A DNA stretch of 64,000 bases from Streptosporangium brasiliense. GTDB lineage: Bacteria > Actinomycetota > Actinomycetes > Streptosporangiales > Streptosporangiaceae. Positions 49,834 through 58,172 of this stretch are shown one piece after another. The stretch spans positions 3,658,001 through 3,722,000 of the forward strand of contig NZ_JAUSRB010000002.1 of assembly GCF_030811595.1 (NCBI RefSeq), written 5' to 3'. The translations under genes and the position numbers were made by a program. The notes below the pieces were generated by a model. That model ran no database searches. It was given only the letters and a program-made list of their open reading frames with translations, and was not told the DNA's origin. Within the stretch, counting starts at the first letter, position 1. Every line of letters starts with the position of its first letter.

Positions 49834-51012
49834 ATGCGCACTCAGGTCGGGATCGTCGGAGCGGGCCCCGCCGGGCTGCTGCTGTCCCATCTCCTCCATC
49901 TGCGGGGCATCGACTCGGTGGTGCTGGAGTCACGCAGCAGGGAGTACGTCGAACAGCGCGTGCGGGCCGGCGTGCTGGAGCAGGGCACGGTGGACGTGCT
50001 CGACGAGGCGGGCGTCGGCGGGCGGATGCGCGCCGAGGGGCTGCCGCACCACGGCATCGAGCTGCGCTACGGCGGGGCCGGGCACCGGATCCCGTTCGAG
50101 CGGCTCGTCCCGGGCCGGGCCATCACCGTCTACGGCCAGCAGGAGGTCGTCAAGGACCTGATCGCCCGGCGGCTGGCCGACGGCGGGAAGATCCTCTTCG
50201 ACGTCCCGGACGTCGCCCTGCACTCCCTCGCGGCCGACCCCTACCTGACCTTCCTGGGCCGGCGCCTCGACTGCGACGTCATCGCGGGCTGCGACGGGTT
50301 CCACGGGGTCAGCCGGCCCTCCATCCCCGACGGGGTCCTGTCGATCTTCCAGCGGGACTATCCGTTCGCCTGGCTCGGCATCCTCGCCCAGGTCCCGCCG
50401 TCGGCCGAGGAGCTGATCTACTCCCGCAGCGAGCGGGGCTTCGCGCTGCACAGCATGCGCTCGCCGGAGATCAGCCGCTTCTACCTCCAGGTCCCGCCGG
50501 ACGCCTCGCTGGACGACTGGCCGGACAGCCGGATCTGGACGGAGCTGCGGGCGCGCCTGGAGACGGTCCCGGGGTTCGCGCTGACCGAGGGGCCGATCAT
50601 CTCCAGAGACCTGTCCGCGATGCGCTCGTTCGTCGCCGAGCCGATGCGCCACGGCAGGCTCTACCTCGCCGGGGACGCCGCCCACATCGTGCCGCCGACC
50701 GGGGCCAAGGGTCTCAACCTGGCCGTCGCCGACGTCCGGGTGCTGGCCGAGGCCCTGGCCGCCTTCTACGGGAGCGGCTCCACCGAGCTGCTGGACGCCT
50801 ACTCCGACACCTGCCTGCGGAGGGTCTGGCGGGCGCAGCACTTCTCCTGGTGGATGACCACGCTGCTGCACACCTTCGACAGCGACGACGCCTACGGCAG
50901 GCGCCTGCAGACCTCCCACCTCGACTACGTCACCTCCTCGGAGGCCGCGGCCACCACGCTCGCGGAGAACTACGTCGGCCTGCCCTTCGACTCCGGAGCA
51001 CCCCGTGACTGA
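49834..51012 (+). CDS. pobA: 4-hydroxybenzoate 3-monooxygenase
   Basis: A 392-aa FAD-dependent aromatic hydroxylase that converts 4-hydroxybenzoate to protocatechuate with NADPH or NADH and O2. Length matches PobA (about 391-394 aa). The FAD motif GAGPAG lies in TQVGIVGAGPAGLLLSHLLH, and GQQEVVKDL, the DG motif CDVIAGCDGFHGVSRPSIPD, and GDAAHIVPPTGAKGLNLAVA follow in order. ATG 49834 is the start used; a GTG at 49816 is also in frame. Its stop overlaps the pcaH start by 8 bases, so it leads a three-gene catabolic operon. Confidence 0.94.
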   Translation: MRTQVGIVGAGPAGLLLSHLLHLRGIDSVVLESRSREYVEQRVRAGVLEQGTVDVLDEAGVGGRMRAEGLPHHGIELRYGGAGHRIPFERLVPGRAITVYGQQEVVKDLIARRLADGGKILFDVPDVALHSLAADPYLTFLGRRLDCDVIAGCDGFHGVSRPSIPDGVLSIFQRDYPFAWLGILAQVPPSAEELIYSRSERGFALHSMRSPEISRFYLQVPPDASLDDWPDSRIWTELRARLETVPGFALTEGPIISRDLSAMRSFVAEPMRHGRLYLAGDAAHIVPPTGAKGLNLAVADVRVLAEALAAFYGSGSTELLDAYSDTCLRRVWRAQHFSWWMTTLLHTFDSDDAYGRRLQTSHLDYVTSSEAAATTLAENYVGLPFDSGAPRD

Positions 51013-51682
51013 CGACCCGCACCCGCACCACCTCACTCCCGCCTACCGCAGCACCGTGCTGCGCGCCCCCGCGCATCCGCCGGTACGGCCCGCCGCCGAC
51101 CCCGAGGCGGCGGAGCTGCTCGACCCGGTCTACGGCCACCAGGCGGTCGGGCCGCTGGACCACGACCTGACCAGGCAGCACGAGGGGGAGCCGATCGGCG
51201 AGCGCATCATCGTCACCGGCCGCGTCCTCGACGGCCGGGGCCGGGCGGTGCCCAACACGCTGGTGGAGATCTGGCAGGCCAACGCCACCGGCAGGTACGC
51301 CCACCCGCTGGACCTGCACCCGGCCCCGCTCGATCCCAACTTCACCGGCTTCGGCCGCTGCCTGACCGACGCCGACGGCCGATACCGGTTCGTCACGATC
51401 AAGCCGGGCGCCTACCCCTGGCGCAACCACCCCAACGCCTGGCGGCCGGCGCACATCCACTTCTCGGTGTTCGGCACCGCGTTCACCCAGCGGCTGATCA
51501 CCCAGATGTACTTCCCCGGCGACCCGCTGTCCGCCCACGACCCGATCTTCCGGTCGGTGCCCCGGCCGGAGGACCGCGGACGGCTCGTCTGCGCCTTCGA
51601 CCTGGACACCACCGAGCCCGAGTGGGCGCTCGGCTACCGCTGGGACGTCGTGCTGGGCACGACCCCCTTCGAGGAGGACTGA
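51005..51682 (+). CDS. pcaH: protocatechuate 3,4-dioxygenase beta subunit
   Basis: A 225-aa subunit of the non-haem Fe(III) intradiol dioxygenase that opens protocatechuate to 3-carboxymuconate. The family pattern IIVTGRVLDGRGRAVPNTLVEIWQAN is present, and the iron ligands are the Tyr in TGRYAHP and the Tyr and His residues in GAYPWRNHPNAWRPAHIHFS (YPWRNHP, HIHFS). GTG start at 51005 overlaps pobA. Function requires the alpha subunit encoded next. Confidence 0.95.
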   Translation: MTDDPHPHHLTPAYRSTVLRAPAHPPVRPAADPEAAELLDPVYGHQAVGPLDHDLTRQHEGEPIGERIIVTGRVLDGRGRAVPNTLVEIWQANATGRYAHPLDLHPAPLDPNFTGFGRCLTDADGRYRFVTIKPGAYPWRNHPNAWRPAHIHFSVFGTAFTQRLITQMYFPGDPLSAHDPIFRSVPRPEDRGRLVCAFDLDTTEPEWALGYRWDVVLGTTPFEED

Positions 51683-52143
51683 TGCCGCCCCTGACCCCGT
51701 CGCAGACGGTGGGCCCGTTCTTCGCCCACGCCCTGCCGTACGCCGAGGGGCCCTTCGCGGTGCCCGAGGACCATCCGGACGCGATCGAGCTGCACGGCCG
51801 CGTCCTGGACGGCGCGGGCGAGCCGGTGCCCGACGCGCTGCTGGAGATCTGCCAGCCGGGCCTGTTCGGCCGCTGCCCGACCGGGGCCGACGGCTCCTAC
51901 CGGTTCCGCACCGCCAGGCCGGACACCTACATCCCGCTCCTGGTCTTCGCCCGGGGCCTGCTCAAGCCGGTCTGGACCCGCGTCTATCCGGCCGGCGGCA
52001 CGCCGCCGCCGGCCGGGCTCGACCCGGTACGGCGCGCCACCTTGATCGCCTCGCCGACGGGGGAGCGGTCCTACCGGTTCGACGTCCGCCTGCAGGGGGA
52101 GGGGGAGACCGTCTTCTTCCACCCCTTCCCGCCGCCGGACTGA
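51682..52143 (+). CDS. pcaG: protocatechuate 3,4-dioxygenase alpha subunit
   Basis: A 153-aa alpha subunit. The ATG at 51682 overlaps the pcaH stop (TGATG), with GAGGAGG 4 bases upstream. The sequence PLTPSQTVGPFFAHALPYAE is diagnostic of PcaG, and DAIELHGRVLDGAGEPVPDA, ADGSYRFRTARPD and LLVFARGLLKPVWTRVY match the family. It is shorter than typical PcaG (about 190-200 aa), lacking part of the loop between TARPD and LLVFARG, so it may be a trimmed but functional variant. It completes the operon. Confidence 0.92.
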   Translation: MPPLTPSQTVGPFFAHALPYAEGPFAVPEDHPDAIELHGRVLDGAGEPVPDALLEICQPGLFGRCPTGADGSYRFRTARPDTYIPLLVFARGLLKPVWTRVYPAGGTPPPAGLDPVRRATLIASPTGERSYRFDVRLQGEGETVFFHPFPPPD

Positions 52144-52232
52144 TCTCCACGCGGGCGGCGGGGCCGCGGAGCCGCCCGGATCCCGAGATGGGCTGTCTCA
52201 CATTCACTTGACGCATCCCGTTTCCGCATTCA

Positions 52233-52265
52233 CCATTTTTCCTACTAGTCAAGTCGGAAAAATGG
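52233..52265. promoter_or_regulatory. 10-bp hairpin/operator upstream of the TauE/SafE gene
   Basis: CCATTTTTCC (52233-52242) and GGAAAAATGG (52256-52265) are exact inverted copies around 13 bases containing ACTAGTCAAG. The right arm ends 3 bases before the ribosome site AAGGAGG (52268-52274), so the RNA hairpin would lie next to it. It may also act as a DNA operator. Intergenic 52144-52232 otherwise holds nothing. Confidence 0.65.
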
Positions 52266-52277
52266 GAAGGAGGTCTT

Positions 52278-53225
52278 GTGCGCGCGCTCATACTCCTGGG
52301 TCTCGTGGGGTTCGCGGCACAACTGGTGGACGGGAGCCTGGGCATGGCCTACGGCGTCACCTCGACGACGCTGCTCCTGGCCGTCGGCACCAACCCCGCG
52401 GCCGCGTCGGCCACCGTCCACCTCGCCGAGATCGGGACCACCCTCGCGTCCGGCATCTCACACTGGCGCTTCGGCAACATCGACTGGAAGGTCGTGGGGA
52501 AGGTCGGCATCCCGGGCGCCGCCGGCGCCTTCGCCGGCGCCACCTTCCTGTCGAGCCTGTCCACCGAGGCCGCCGCCCCGGTCATGTCGATCATCCTGCT
52601 GACCCTGGGCGCCTACGTCCTGGTCCGTTTCACCGTCTCCGGCCTGCCGCGCGGCAACCTGGGCAAGCCGCTGCGCAAGCGGTTCCTCGCCCCGCTCGGC
52701 CTGCTCGCCGGATTCGTCGACTCCACCGGCGGTGGCGGCTGGGGGCCGATCGGCACCCCGGCGATCCTGGCCAGCGGGCGCCTGGCGCCGCGCAAGGTGA
52801 TCGGATCCATCGACGCGAGCGAGTTCCTCGTCGCCATCGCCGCCAGCGCCGGATTCCTCCTCGGTATCGGCTCGGAGAACATCGACCCCGCCTGGGTGGC
52901 CGTCCTGCTGCTCGGCGGTGTCGTCGCCGCCCCCATCGCGGCCTGGCTCGTCCGCCACATCCCGCCGCGCATCCTGGGTTCCGCCGTCGGCGGCCTGATC
53001 GTCCTCACCAACGTGCGGACCCTGCTGCGCAGCGACTGGATCGGCGCCTCCGGCGGTGTCCAGGCGGCCGTCTACATCGCCATCGCCCTCATCTGGGCCG
53101 GCGCGATCGCCTACTCGTTCCGCGAGTACCGCCGCGACCGGGTCCACGAGTCCGTCGAGGCGGTCGAGTCCGCCGAGCCGGTCCACCAGGGCGCCGCGGC
53201 ACAGGGACCCACCCGCTCCGCCTAG
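52278..53225 (+). CDS. TauE/SafE family anion exporter
   Basis: A 315-aa membrane protein of the TauE/SafE (DUF81) family, with about eight helices. GTG at 52278 has AAGGAGG 3 bases upstream. It begins LILLGLVGFAAQLVDGSLGM, with AVGTNPAAASATVHLAEIGT in the second segment and the inverted-repeat second half GFVDSTGGGGWGPIGTPAIL. Family members export sulfite, sulfoacetate or other organosulfonates. Which anion is moved here is unknown. It is not obviously part of the pob-pca operon. Confidence 0.88.
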   Translation: MRALILLGLVGFAAQLVDGSLGMAYGVTSTTLLLAVGTNPAAASATVHLAEIGTTLASGISHWRFGNIDWKVVGKVGIPGAAGAFAGATFLSSLSTEAAAPVMSIILLTLGAYVLVRFTVSGLPRGNLGKPLRKRFLAPLGLLAGFVDSTGGGGWGPIGTPAILASGRLAPRKVIGSIDASEFLVAIAASAGFLLGIGSENIDPAWVAVLLLGGVVAAPIAAWLVRHIPPRILGSAVGGLIVLTNVRTLLRSDWIGASGGVQAAVYIAIALIWAGAIAYSFREYRRDRVHESVEAVESAEPVHQGAAAQGPTRSA

Positions 53226-53227
53226 CA

Positions 53228-53277
53228 GGGGCGGCCGGTCCCCGGCCGCCCCGGAGCGCGCCGCGGCCGCGGCGCGC
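53228..53277. terminator. paired terminator hairpins
   Basis: GGGGCGGCCGG (53228-53238) pairs with 53242-53252 over a 3-base loop. A 22-bp perfect palindrome GCGCGCCGCGG plus its complement follows at 53256-53277. They separate the convergent TauE and 5'-nucleotidase genes. The 17-bp sequence CCTGCCGTCAGAACAGC is duplicated at 53278-53294 and 53297-53313, the second copy covering the end of the nucleotidase gene. Confidence 0.7.
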
Positions 53278-53303
53278 CCTGCCGTCAGAACAGCACCCTG
53301 CCG

Positions 53304-55061
53304 TCAGAACAGCGGCTTGCCGTCGCGGGTCAGCCGCCAGCCGGCCTCGGCGAACCCGGCGGGGTCGATGACCCCGGTCGCCGTGGCGTGGTCGATCAGC
53401 GCCTGGCGGATCTCCACCTGCGCGTTGTAGACCACCGGGGCGGTCGTCACGTGCGGGAAGCCGCCGCCGCCGGACTGGCGGTAGTTGTTGACCGCGACCA
53501 CGAACTGCTGGTCGGCGGCGACCGGCTGCCCCTGGTGGGACAGTCCGGCGATCCGCTGACCGACCGGCTTGGCGACGTCGACGTCGTAGCTGACGCCGGA
53601 CAGCTGGTCGTAGTTGTAGTCGGGGGTGCCGTTGGCGTTGGTCAGCGCGGCGAGATCGACCGGGGCCTCCGGCGCCAGCTGGTTGTAGTACCTGGCCGAA
53701 TACTCCAGATAGTCCTTGAGCTGGGCCCCGGTGAGCTTCACGGCCATCAGCGTGTTGTCGTAGATGTACAGGCCCGCCATGTCCCGCACGCTCACCGGCC
53801 CGGCCGGGAAGGTCGCGCTCCTGCTGAACGGCGCGGCGATCGACAGCACCGGCAGCCCGGCGTCCGCCGTGCCCTCCAGCGCCTTCTTGACCGTCTCGGT
53901 CTGGACCTTCTGGATGTAGTCCAGGATCGGGGTGTCCTTGTACGGCGACTCGGCCGCCGACAGCTCCTCCTTGGACTGGGCCACCACCGTGTTGACGTAT
54001 TTGACCGTGGTGTCGTGCTGCTCCTTCATGAGCGCGACGATCTTCGGGTCCTCGTCCACCGTGTTGGTGTTCAGCGTGGTGGAGGACTTGCCGGTCACCG
54101 TCCACCGGCCGCGCTGCTTGGTGAGCCGGAAGTCGATCACGCTCAGCCGCTGGCCCCACTTGCTGGGCTCGGTGAGCAGCACCTGTCGGCCGGTGGCCTT
54201 GTTGGTGACGTACCGCTGCGCCACCTCGTTGTGCGCGTGCCCGAACAGCACCGCGTCGATGCCCGGCACCTCCTCGGCGACCATGGCCGAGGCGTTCTCG
54301 ACGGGCAGGTCGCCGCCGTAGGAGGACATCCCGCTGTCGCCCGCGTGCGCGGTGACCACGACCACGTCCGCGCCCAGACCGCGGATGACCGGGACCCACT
54401 TCCTGGCGCTCTGCACCAGGTCGGTGAAGCGGAGCCGGCCCTCGACGTTGGCCTTGTCCCAGATCGCCACGCCCGGGTTGGTCAGGCCGAGCACGCCGAC
54501 CCGGACCGGCCTCTCGCCCTTGATCCGCATCGTCTTGATGGTGAACGGCTGGTAGGCGGGCAGTCCCGACCTGTCGTGGACGGCGTTGGCGCCGAGCACC
54601 GGGGCCTTCATCTGCCTGACCCAGGTGGCCAGCAGCGGGAGCCCGTAGTTGAACTCGTGGTTGCCCAGGGTCACCGCGTCGTATCCGATGGCGTTCATCG
54701 CGCGGGCCATCGGGTGGAGCCGGCCCGTCTCGTTGACCGGCTCCATCTTGGCGTAGTAGTAGGCCAGCGGCGTGCCCTGGATGGTGTCGCCGGAGTCGAA
54801 CAGCAAGGTCCGATCCGCGCCGCGCTCGGCACGGATCTTGTTCACCAGCGTCGAGACCTTGGCCAGGCCGACGTCGTTGCCCTTGCTGTCGGTGAACTCG
54901 GCGTTCTTGAAGTAGTCCCAGTTCAGGGTGTTACCGTGCAGGTCAGAGGTGCCCATCACGGTCACCGTCACCGACGTGTCGGGGGAGGCGTGCGCCACTG
55001 CCGGGACGGCCAGGGCCGTCAGTGTGGCCACGCCGACGATGGCGAGCTGCTTACTGTGCAT
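53304..55061 (-). CDS. secreted 5'-nucleotidase / metallophosphatase
   Basis: A 585-aa exported enzyme with two domains. The ATG at 55061 starts a clear signal peptide (LAIVGVATLTALAVPAVAHA). The metallophosphoesterase domain carries MGTSDLHGNTLNWDYFKNAE (metal Asp40/His42), LLFDSGDTIQGTPLAYYYAK, VTLGNHEFNYGLPLL, VVVTAHAGDSGMSS and DAVLFGHAHNEVA. The 5'-nucleotidase C-terminal domain includes KLTGAQLKDYLEYSARYYNQ and FVVAVNNYRQSGGGGF. It would release phosphate from extracellular nucleotides or 2',3'-cyclic nucleotides. No sortase signal is seen. Confidence 0.94.
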   Translation of the reverse strand: MHSKQLAIVGVATLTALAVPAVAHASPDTSVTVTVMGTSDLHGNTLNWDYFKNAEFTDSKGNDVGLAKVSTLVNKIRAERGADRTLLFDSGDTIQGTPLAYYYAKMEPVNETGRLHPMARAMNAIGYDAVTLGNHEFNYGLPLLATWVRQMKAPVLGANAVHDRSGLPAYQPFTIKTMRIKGERPVRVGVLGLTNPGVAIWDKANVEGRLRFTDLVQSARKWVPVIRGLGADVVVVTAHAGDSGMSSYGGDLPVENASAMVAEEVPGIDAVLFGHAHNEVAQRYVTNKATGRQVLLTEPSKWGQRLSVIDFRLTKQRGRWTVTGKSSTTLNTNTVDEDPKIVALMKEQHDTTVKYVNTVVAQSKEELSAAESPYKDTPILDYIQKVQTETVKKALEGTADAGLPVLSIAAPFSRSATFPAGPVSVRDMAGLYIYDNTLMAVKLTGAQLKDYLEYSARYYNQLAPEAPVDLAALTNANGTPDYNYDQLSGVSYDVDVAKPVGQRIAGLSHQGQPVAADQQFVVAVNNYRQSGGGGFPHVTTAPVVYNAQVEIRQALIDHATATGVIDPAGFAEAGWRLTRDGKPLF

Positions 55062-55120
55062 GTGACCGTACGGTAACCATCCGAGGTCGCCCGGCGGTCA
55101 CGGCATCCTTACGGGTCGGC

Positions 55121-55194
55121 GCGGTCTGAGGGGACGCGGTCTGAGGGGCACGGCCCGGGAGGACACGGTCTGAAGGGACACGGTCTGAGGGGGA
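55121..55194. repeat. 15-bp tandem repeat, five units
   Basis: Units like GCGGTCTGAGGGGAC and ACGGTCTGAAGGGAC repeat about five times (one unit degenerate) in the spacer between the nucleotidase start and the orphan kinase stop. Confidence 0.65.
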
Positions 55195-55220
55195 GGGAAC
55201 GGAGACGGGGACGGGGGCGC

Positions 55221-56384
55221 TCATGCGACCACCTCGCCCGGCCTGATCCGCGCGACCAGCGGGAGTGTGACCCGCACGCCGTACCCGCCGCCGGGCAGCG
55301 GTCCGGCCGACAGCCGGCCGTGGAAGAGCGCGACCCGCTCGCGCATGCCGATCAGCCCGTGCCCCGGCTCGCCCGCGGACCCGGTACGGCCCGCCCGGGG
55401 TCCCTCGTCGAGGATCTCCAAGGACAGCGCCCGGGGCCGGTAGGCGACCGTCACCTCCACCCCCGTGGGGCCCGCGTGCCGGAGGGTGTTGGCCAGCGCC
55501 GCCTGGACGATCCGGTAGGCCGACAGGTCCAGCCCCGCCGGGAGCGGCACCGGCTCGCCCTCGACGCTCAGCCTGACGTCGAGACCGGCCGTGCGCATCT
55601 GCTCGACCAGGTCGTCCAGCCGGGCCAGGCTCGGCTGCGGCGCCAATCCGTCGCCCTCGCGGCCGGTGCGGAGCAGCCCGAGCATGCGGCGCAGTTCCTC
55701 CACCGCCTCCCGGCCCGTCTCCTCCACCACGTTCAGCGCCTCGCGCTCGGTGACCTGGTCGGGCCGGAGCATCAGCCGCGCGGCCCCCGCCTGCATGACC
55801 ATCACGCTGACGCTGTGCGCGACGACGTCGTGCAGCTCGCGCGCGATCCTGGTCCGCTCCTTGCTCACCGCCTCCCGGGCGAGCAGCTCGCCGCGCTCCT
55901 GCGCGTGGAACGCCAGCTGCCGGTGACGCCGTACGGCGACGCCCGCCCCGCCGGTGATGGAGGTCATCACCAGCGCGACCGCCGCGTCCCCCGGCCCCGG
56001 AGGCCCGGGGGGCGCGAACATCATCGCGCCGACGAACAGCGCCGTCACGGCCAGCCCGGCGACAGCCCGCGGATCTCGTGGCGGCACCTCGCTGAGCAGG
56101 GTGAACAGCAGCAGGAGCTGGGCGCAGAACTGCCAGGCCGACGCGGACTCACCGGAGTAGGCGAACGCCGCGACGGCCGCCAGCGAGTAGACGTACGTCA
56201 CGGTGGCGGGCGCGCGCCGGCGCAGGAGGACCAGCACCGAGGCGGCGGCGACCACGATCCACCAGCCGGGATGCGGGCGGTCCGCCACGAAGGCGCGGTC
56301 GCCGACCTCCTCGGCGACCGCGAACAGCGCCATGACCACCGCGATCAGCCAGTCGATCGCGGTGGGGGGCGGGCGTTGGCTCAT
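55221..56384 (-). CDS. orphan sensor histidine kinase (NarL/DesK type)
   Basis: A 387-aa sensor kinase. The ATG at 56384 starts MSQRPPPTAIDWLIAVVMAL; no good ribosome site is visible. Five hydrophobic helices (about residues 10-145) have little external loop. The HisKA_3 box is ARELHDVVAHSVSVMVMQAG with His185. ATP-binding motifs are YRIVQAALANTLRHAG and GHGLIGMRERVALFHGR. Unlike the kinase at 28337, no response-regulator gene follows: its TGA overlaps an ATG (ATGA) of a 57-codon repetitive frame and then the nucleotidase. Either the partner was lost or it acts with a distant regulator. Confidence 0.9.
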   Translation of the reverse strand: MSQRPPPTAIDWLIAVVMALFAVAEEVGDRAFVADRPHPGWWIVVAAASVLVLLRRRAPATVTYVYSLAAVAAFAYSGESASAWQFCAQLLLLFTLLSEVPPRDPRAVAGLAVTALFVGAMMFAPPGPPGPGDAAVALVMTSITGGAGVAVRRHRQLAFHAQERGELLAREAVSKERTRIARELHDVVAHSVSVMVMQAGAARLMLRPDQVTEREALNVVEETGREAVEELRRMLGLLRTGREGDGLAPQPSLARLDDLVEQMRTAGLDVRLSVEGEPVPLPAGLDLSAYRIVQAALANTLRHAGPTGVEVTVAYRPRALSLEILDEGPRAGRTGSAGEPGHGLIGMRERVALFHGRLSAGPLPGGGYGVRVTLPLVARIRPGEVVA

Positions 56385-56470
56385 GAGGTGAGGGTAGAGC
56401 GGGCACCCGGGCGGTGAAATCCGCCTTGAGGCGGATAACAGCCCCGAGCCGACCCTGACGGCCCCGGGGA

Positions 56471-56540
56471 CGGCCGCTCCCCGGTCGGCCCTGGGGGCGG
56501 CTGCTCCCCGGTCGGCCCTGGGGACGGCCGAGCCCCGGCC
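56471..56540. repeat. 27-bp tandem repeat
   Basis: CGGCCGCTCCCCGGTCGGCC followed by CTGGGGG occurs at 56471-56497, again with one transition at 56498-56524, and a degenerate third copy follows. It lies upstream of the orphan kinase and downstream of the aldo/keto reductase, with no other content in 56385-56595. Confidence 0.65.
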
Positions 56541-56595
56541 CGGCGGCACCCCGGCGCGGGAGCCGGTCCCGCCCGGGGCTCGGCCCCCGCGCGGG

Positions 56596-57576
56596 TCAGC
56601 GCTCGACGGAGGACATGTCCGGGTAGCGGTCGCCGAGGGCGGCCCCCGCCGGCACGGCGGCGTCGAGCTCGGCGAGCTGACCGGGGGTCAGCGTGACGTC
56701 GGCCGCCGCCGCGTTCTCCTCCAGGTAGCGCAGCCGCTTGGTCCCCGGGATCGGGATGACGTCCTCGCCCCGGGTCAACAGCCAGGCCAGGGAGAGCTGG
56801 GCCGGAGTGCAGCCCACCTCGTCGGCGATCCTGCGGACCTCGCCGACGAGCTCCTCGTTACGCGCCCCGTTCGCCCCGGTGAAGCGGGGCAGGTTCTTGC
56901 GGAAGTCGTCGTCGGGCAGTTCCTCGGCCGGGGCCAGCGCGCCGCCGAGCAGCCCCCGGCTGATCGGCGAATAGGCCACCAGCGCGATGCCCAGCTCCCG
57001 GGCGGTCGGCAGGATCTCCTCCTCCAGGCCCCTGGTGAACAGCGAGTATTCACTCTGCAGGGCGGCGATCGGGTGGGTGGCGTGCGCCTTGCGCAGCGTC
57101 TCGGCGCTCACCTCCGACAGGCCGATCCGGCCGACCTTGCCCTCGGCGACCAGCTCGGCCATCGCGCCGACCGTCTCCTCGATGGGCACGTTCGGGTCAC
57201 GCCGGTGCAGGTAGTAGAGGTCGATGTGGTCCACGCCCAGCCGCTGGAGCGAGGCGTCGGCGGCCTTCTTCACATAGGCGGGGCTGCCGTCGATGCCGCG
57301 GCGGGCCGGGTCCTCACCCCGGACGATGCCGAACTTGGTGGCCAGCACCACCTCGTCCCTGCGGTCCCTGACCGCCCGGCCGACCAGCTCCTCGTTGTGG
57401 CCCCTGCCGTACATGTCGGCGGTGTCGAGGAAATTCACCCCCAGGTCGAGGGCACGGTGGATGACCTCGATGGACTCGGCCTCGTCGGCCGTGCCGTAGA
57501 ACTCCGACATTCCCATGCAGCCGAGTCCGATGGCCGAGACCTCCGGACCTCCCTGACCGAGACGGCGCCTGTTCAT
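56596..57576 (-). CDS. aldo/keto reductase
   Basis: A 326-aa NADPH-dependent (alpha/beta)8 reductase of the AKR11/AKR13-like group. The catalytic Asp is in GVNFLDTADMYGRGHNEELV, with Tyr in the same segment, Lys in VVLATKFGIVRG and His in DLYYLHRRDPNVPIEETVGA. GRIGLSEVSAETLRKAHATH, VAYSPISRGLLGGAL and IPIPGTKRLRYLEENAAAAD complete the family pattern. It reduces aldehydes or ketones; the physiological substrate is unknown. Its ATG overlaps the MerR stop (ATGA), so both come from one MerR-controlled promoter. Confidence 0.95.
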   Translation of the reverse strand: MNRRRLGQGGPEVSAIGLGCMGMSEFYGTADEAESIEVIHRALDLGVNFLDTADMYGRGHNEELVGRAVRDRRDEVVLATKFGIVRGEDPARRGIDGSPAYVKKAADASLQRLGVDHIDLYYLHRRDPNVPIEETVGAMAELVAEGKVGRIGLSEVSAETLRKAHATHPIAALQSEYSLFTRGLEEEILPTARELGIALVAYSPISRGLLGGALAPAEELPDDDFRKNLPRFTGANGARNEELVGEVRRIADEVGCTPAQLSLAWLLTRGEDVIPIPGTKRLRYLEENAAAADVTLTPGQLAELDAAVPAGAALGDRYPDMSSVER

Positions 57577-57935
57577 TGGCCCTCCAGCGCGTTGTAAAAG
57601 TCGATCTTGTAGTCGAGGACGCCGAGGTCCTCGGTGAGCTGCGCGATCTGCGTCCTGACGCGGTCACGGTGGATCTCCAGCATCCGCCGCCGCTCGGCGA
57701 AGGTCTCCGGACCCTGCCTGCGCAGCTCGGCGTAGCGGCACATGTCCGCGATCGGCATGCCGGTCGCGCGCAGTTTGGTGAGGAATTCGAGCCAGTCCAG
57801 GTCGGGCGCGGTGTAGGCGCGGTGCCCGCTCGGGTCCCGGTCCACCTGGTGGATGAGCCCGATGCGTTCGTAATAGCGCAGCGTGTGCGCGCTCAGCCCC
57901 GACTTGCGCGAGGCCTCCTGGATGGTGATCCCCAT
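57573..57935 (-). CDS. MerR family transcriptional regulator
   Basis: A 120-aa MerR protein. The chosen ATG at 57935 has AGGAAGG 8 bases upstream; a GTG at 57944 is the alternative. The winged helix is ITIQEASRKSGLSAHTLRYY followed by ERIGLIHQVDRDPSGHRAYT, and the coiled-coil ends with LTEDLGVLDYKIDFYNALE. No metal Cys are present, so it resembles the NmlR/AdhR subgroup that senses electrophiles such as aldehydes. That fits the aldo/keto reductase downstream. It is autoregulated through the dyad at 57956. Confidence 0.93.
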   Translation of the reverse strand: MGITIQEASRKSGLSAHTLRYYERIGLIHQVDRDPSGHRAYTAPDLDWLEFLTKLRATGMPIADMCRYAELRRQGPETFAERRRMLEIHRDRVRTQIAQLTEDLGVLDYKIDFYNALEGQ

Positions 57936-57955
57936 GGAGACCACCTTCCTCCTTA

Positions 57956-57974
57956 GAGCGCGCTCGAAGTCAAG
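57956..57974 (-). promoter_or_regulatory. MerR-type promoter dyad
   Basis: On the minus strand TTGACTTCGAGCGCGCTC has a -35 TTGACT followed by the perfect palindrome GAGCGCGCTC (57956-57965) in the spacer. This is the arrangement used by MerR activators of suboptimally spaced promoters. Confidence 0.7.
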
Positions 57975-58172
57975 CGGGGTCCCCCCGGAGTCACGACCCT
58001 GAGGGGGCAGGCACTACCTTCCGCACTGTTTCCCCAGCTCACGGCGGTTGTTCCGGAGCCGTCCCCCCTGATGCGGGCACCACCTCGCCCCGGGGTCCCT
58101 CCGGGATCGCTCAGGGGCGACTGGGGATCATTTCTGGTACTCCGGACAACGGCCCGTCGCCATGGTTGAGCC

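Noticed and set aside
55051..55224. 57-codon frame overlapping the orphan kinase stop (ATGA)
   Set aside because: It is largely made of 15-bp repeats and overlaps the nucleotidase start, so the start overlap alone was not enough to call a gene.
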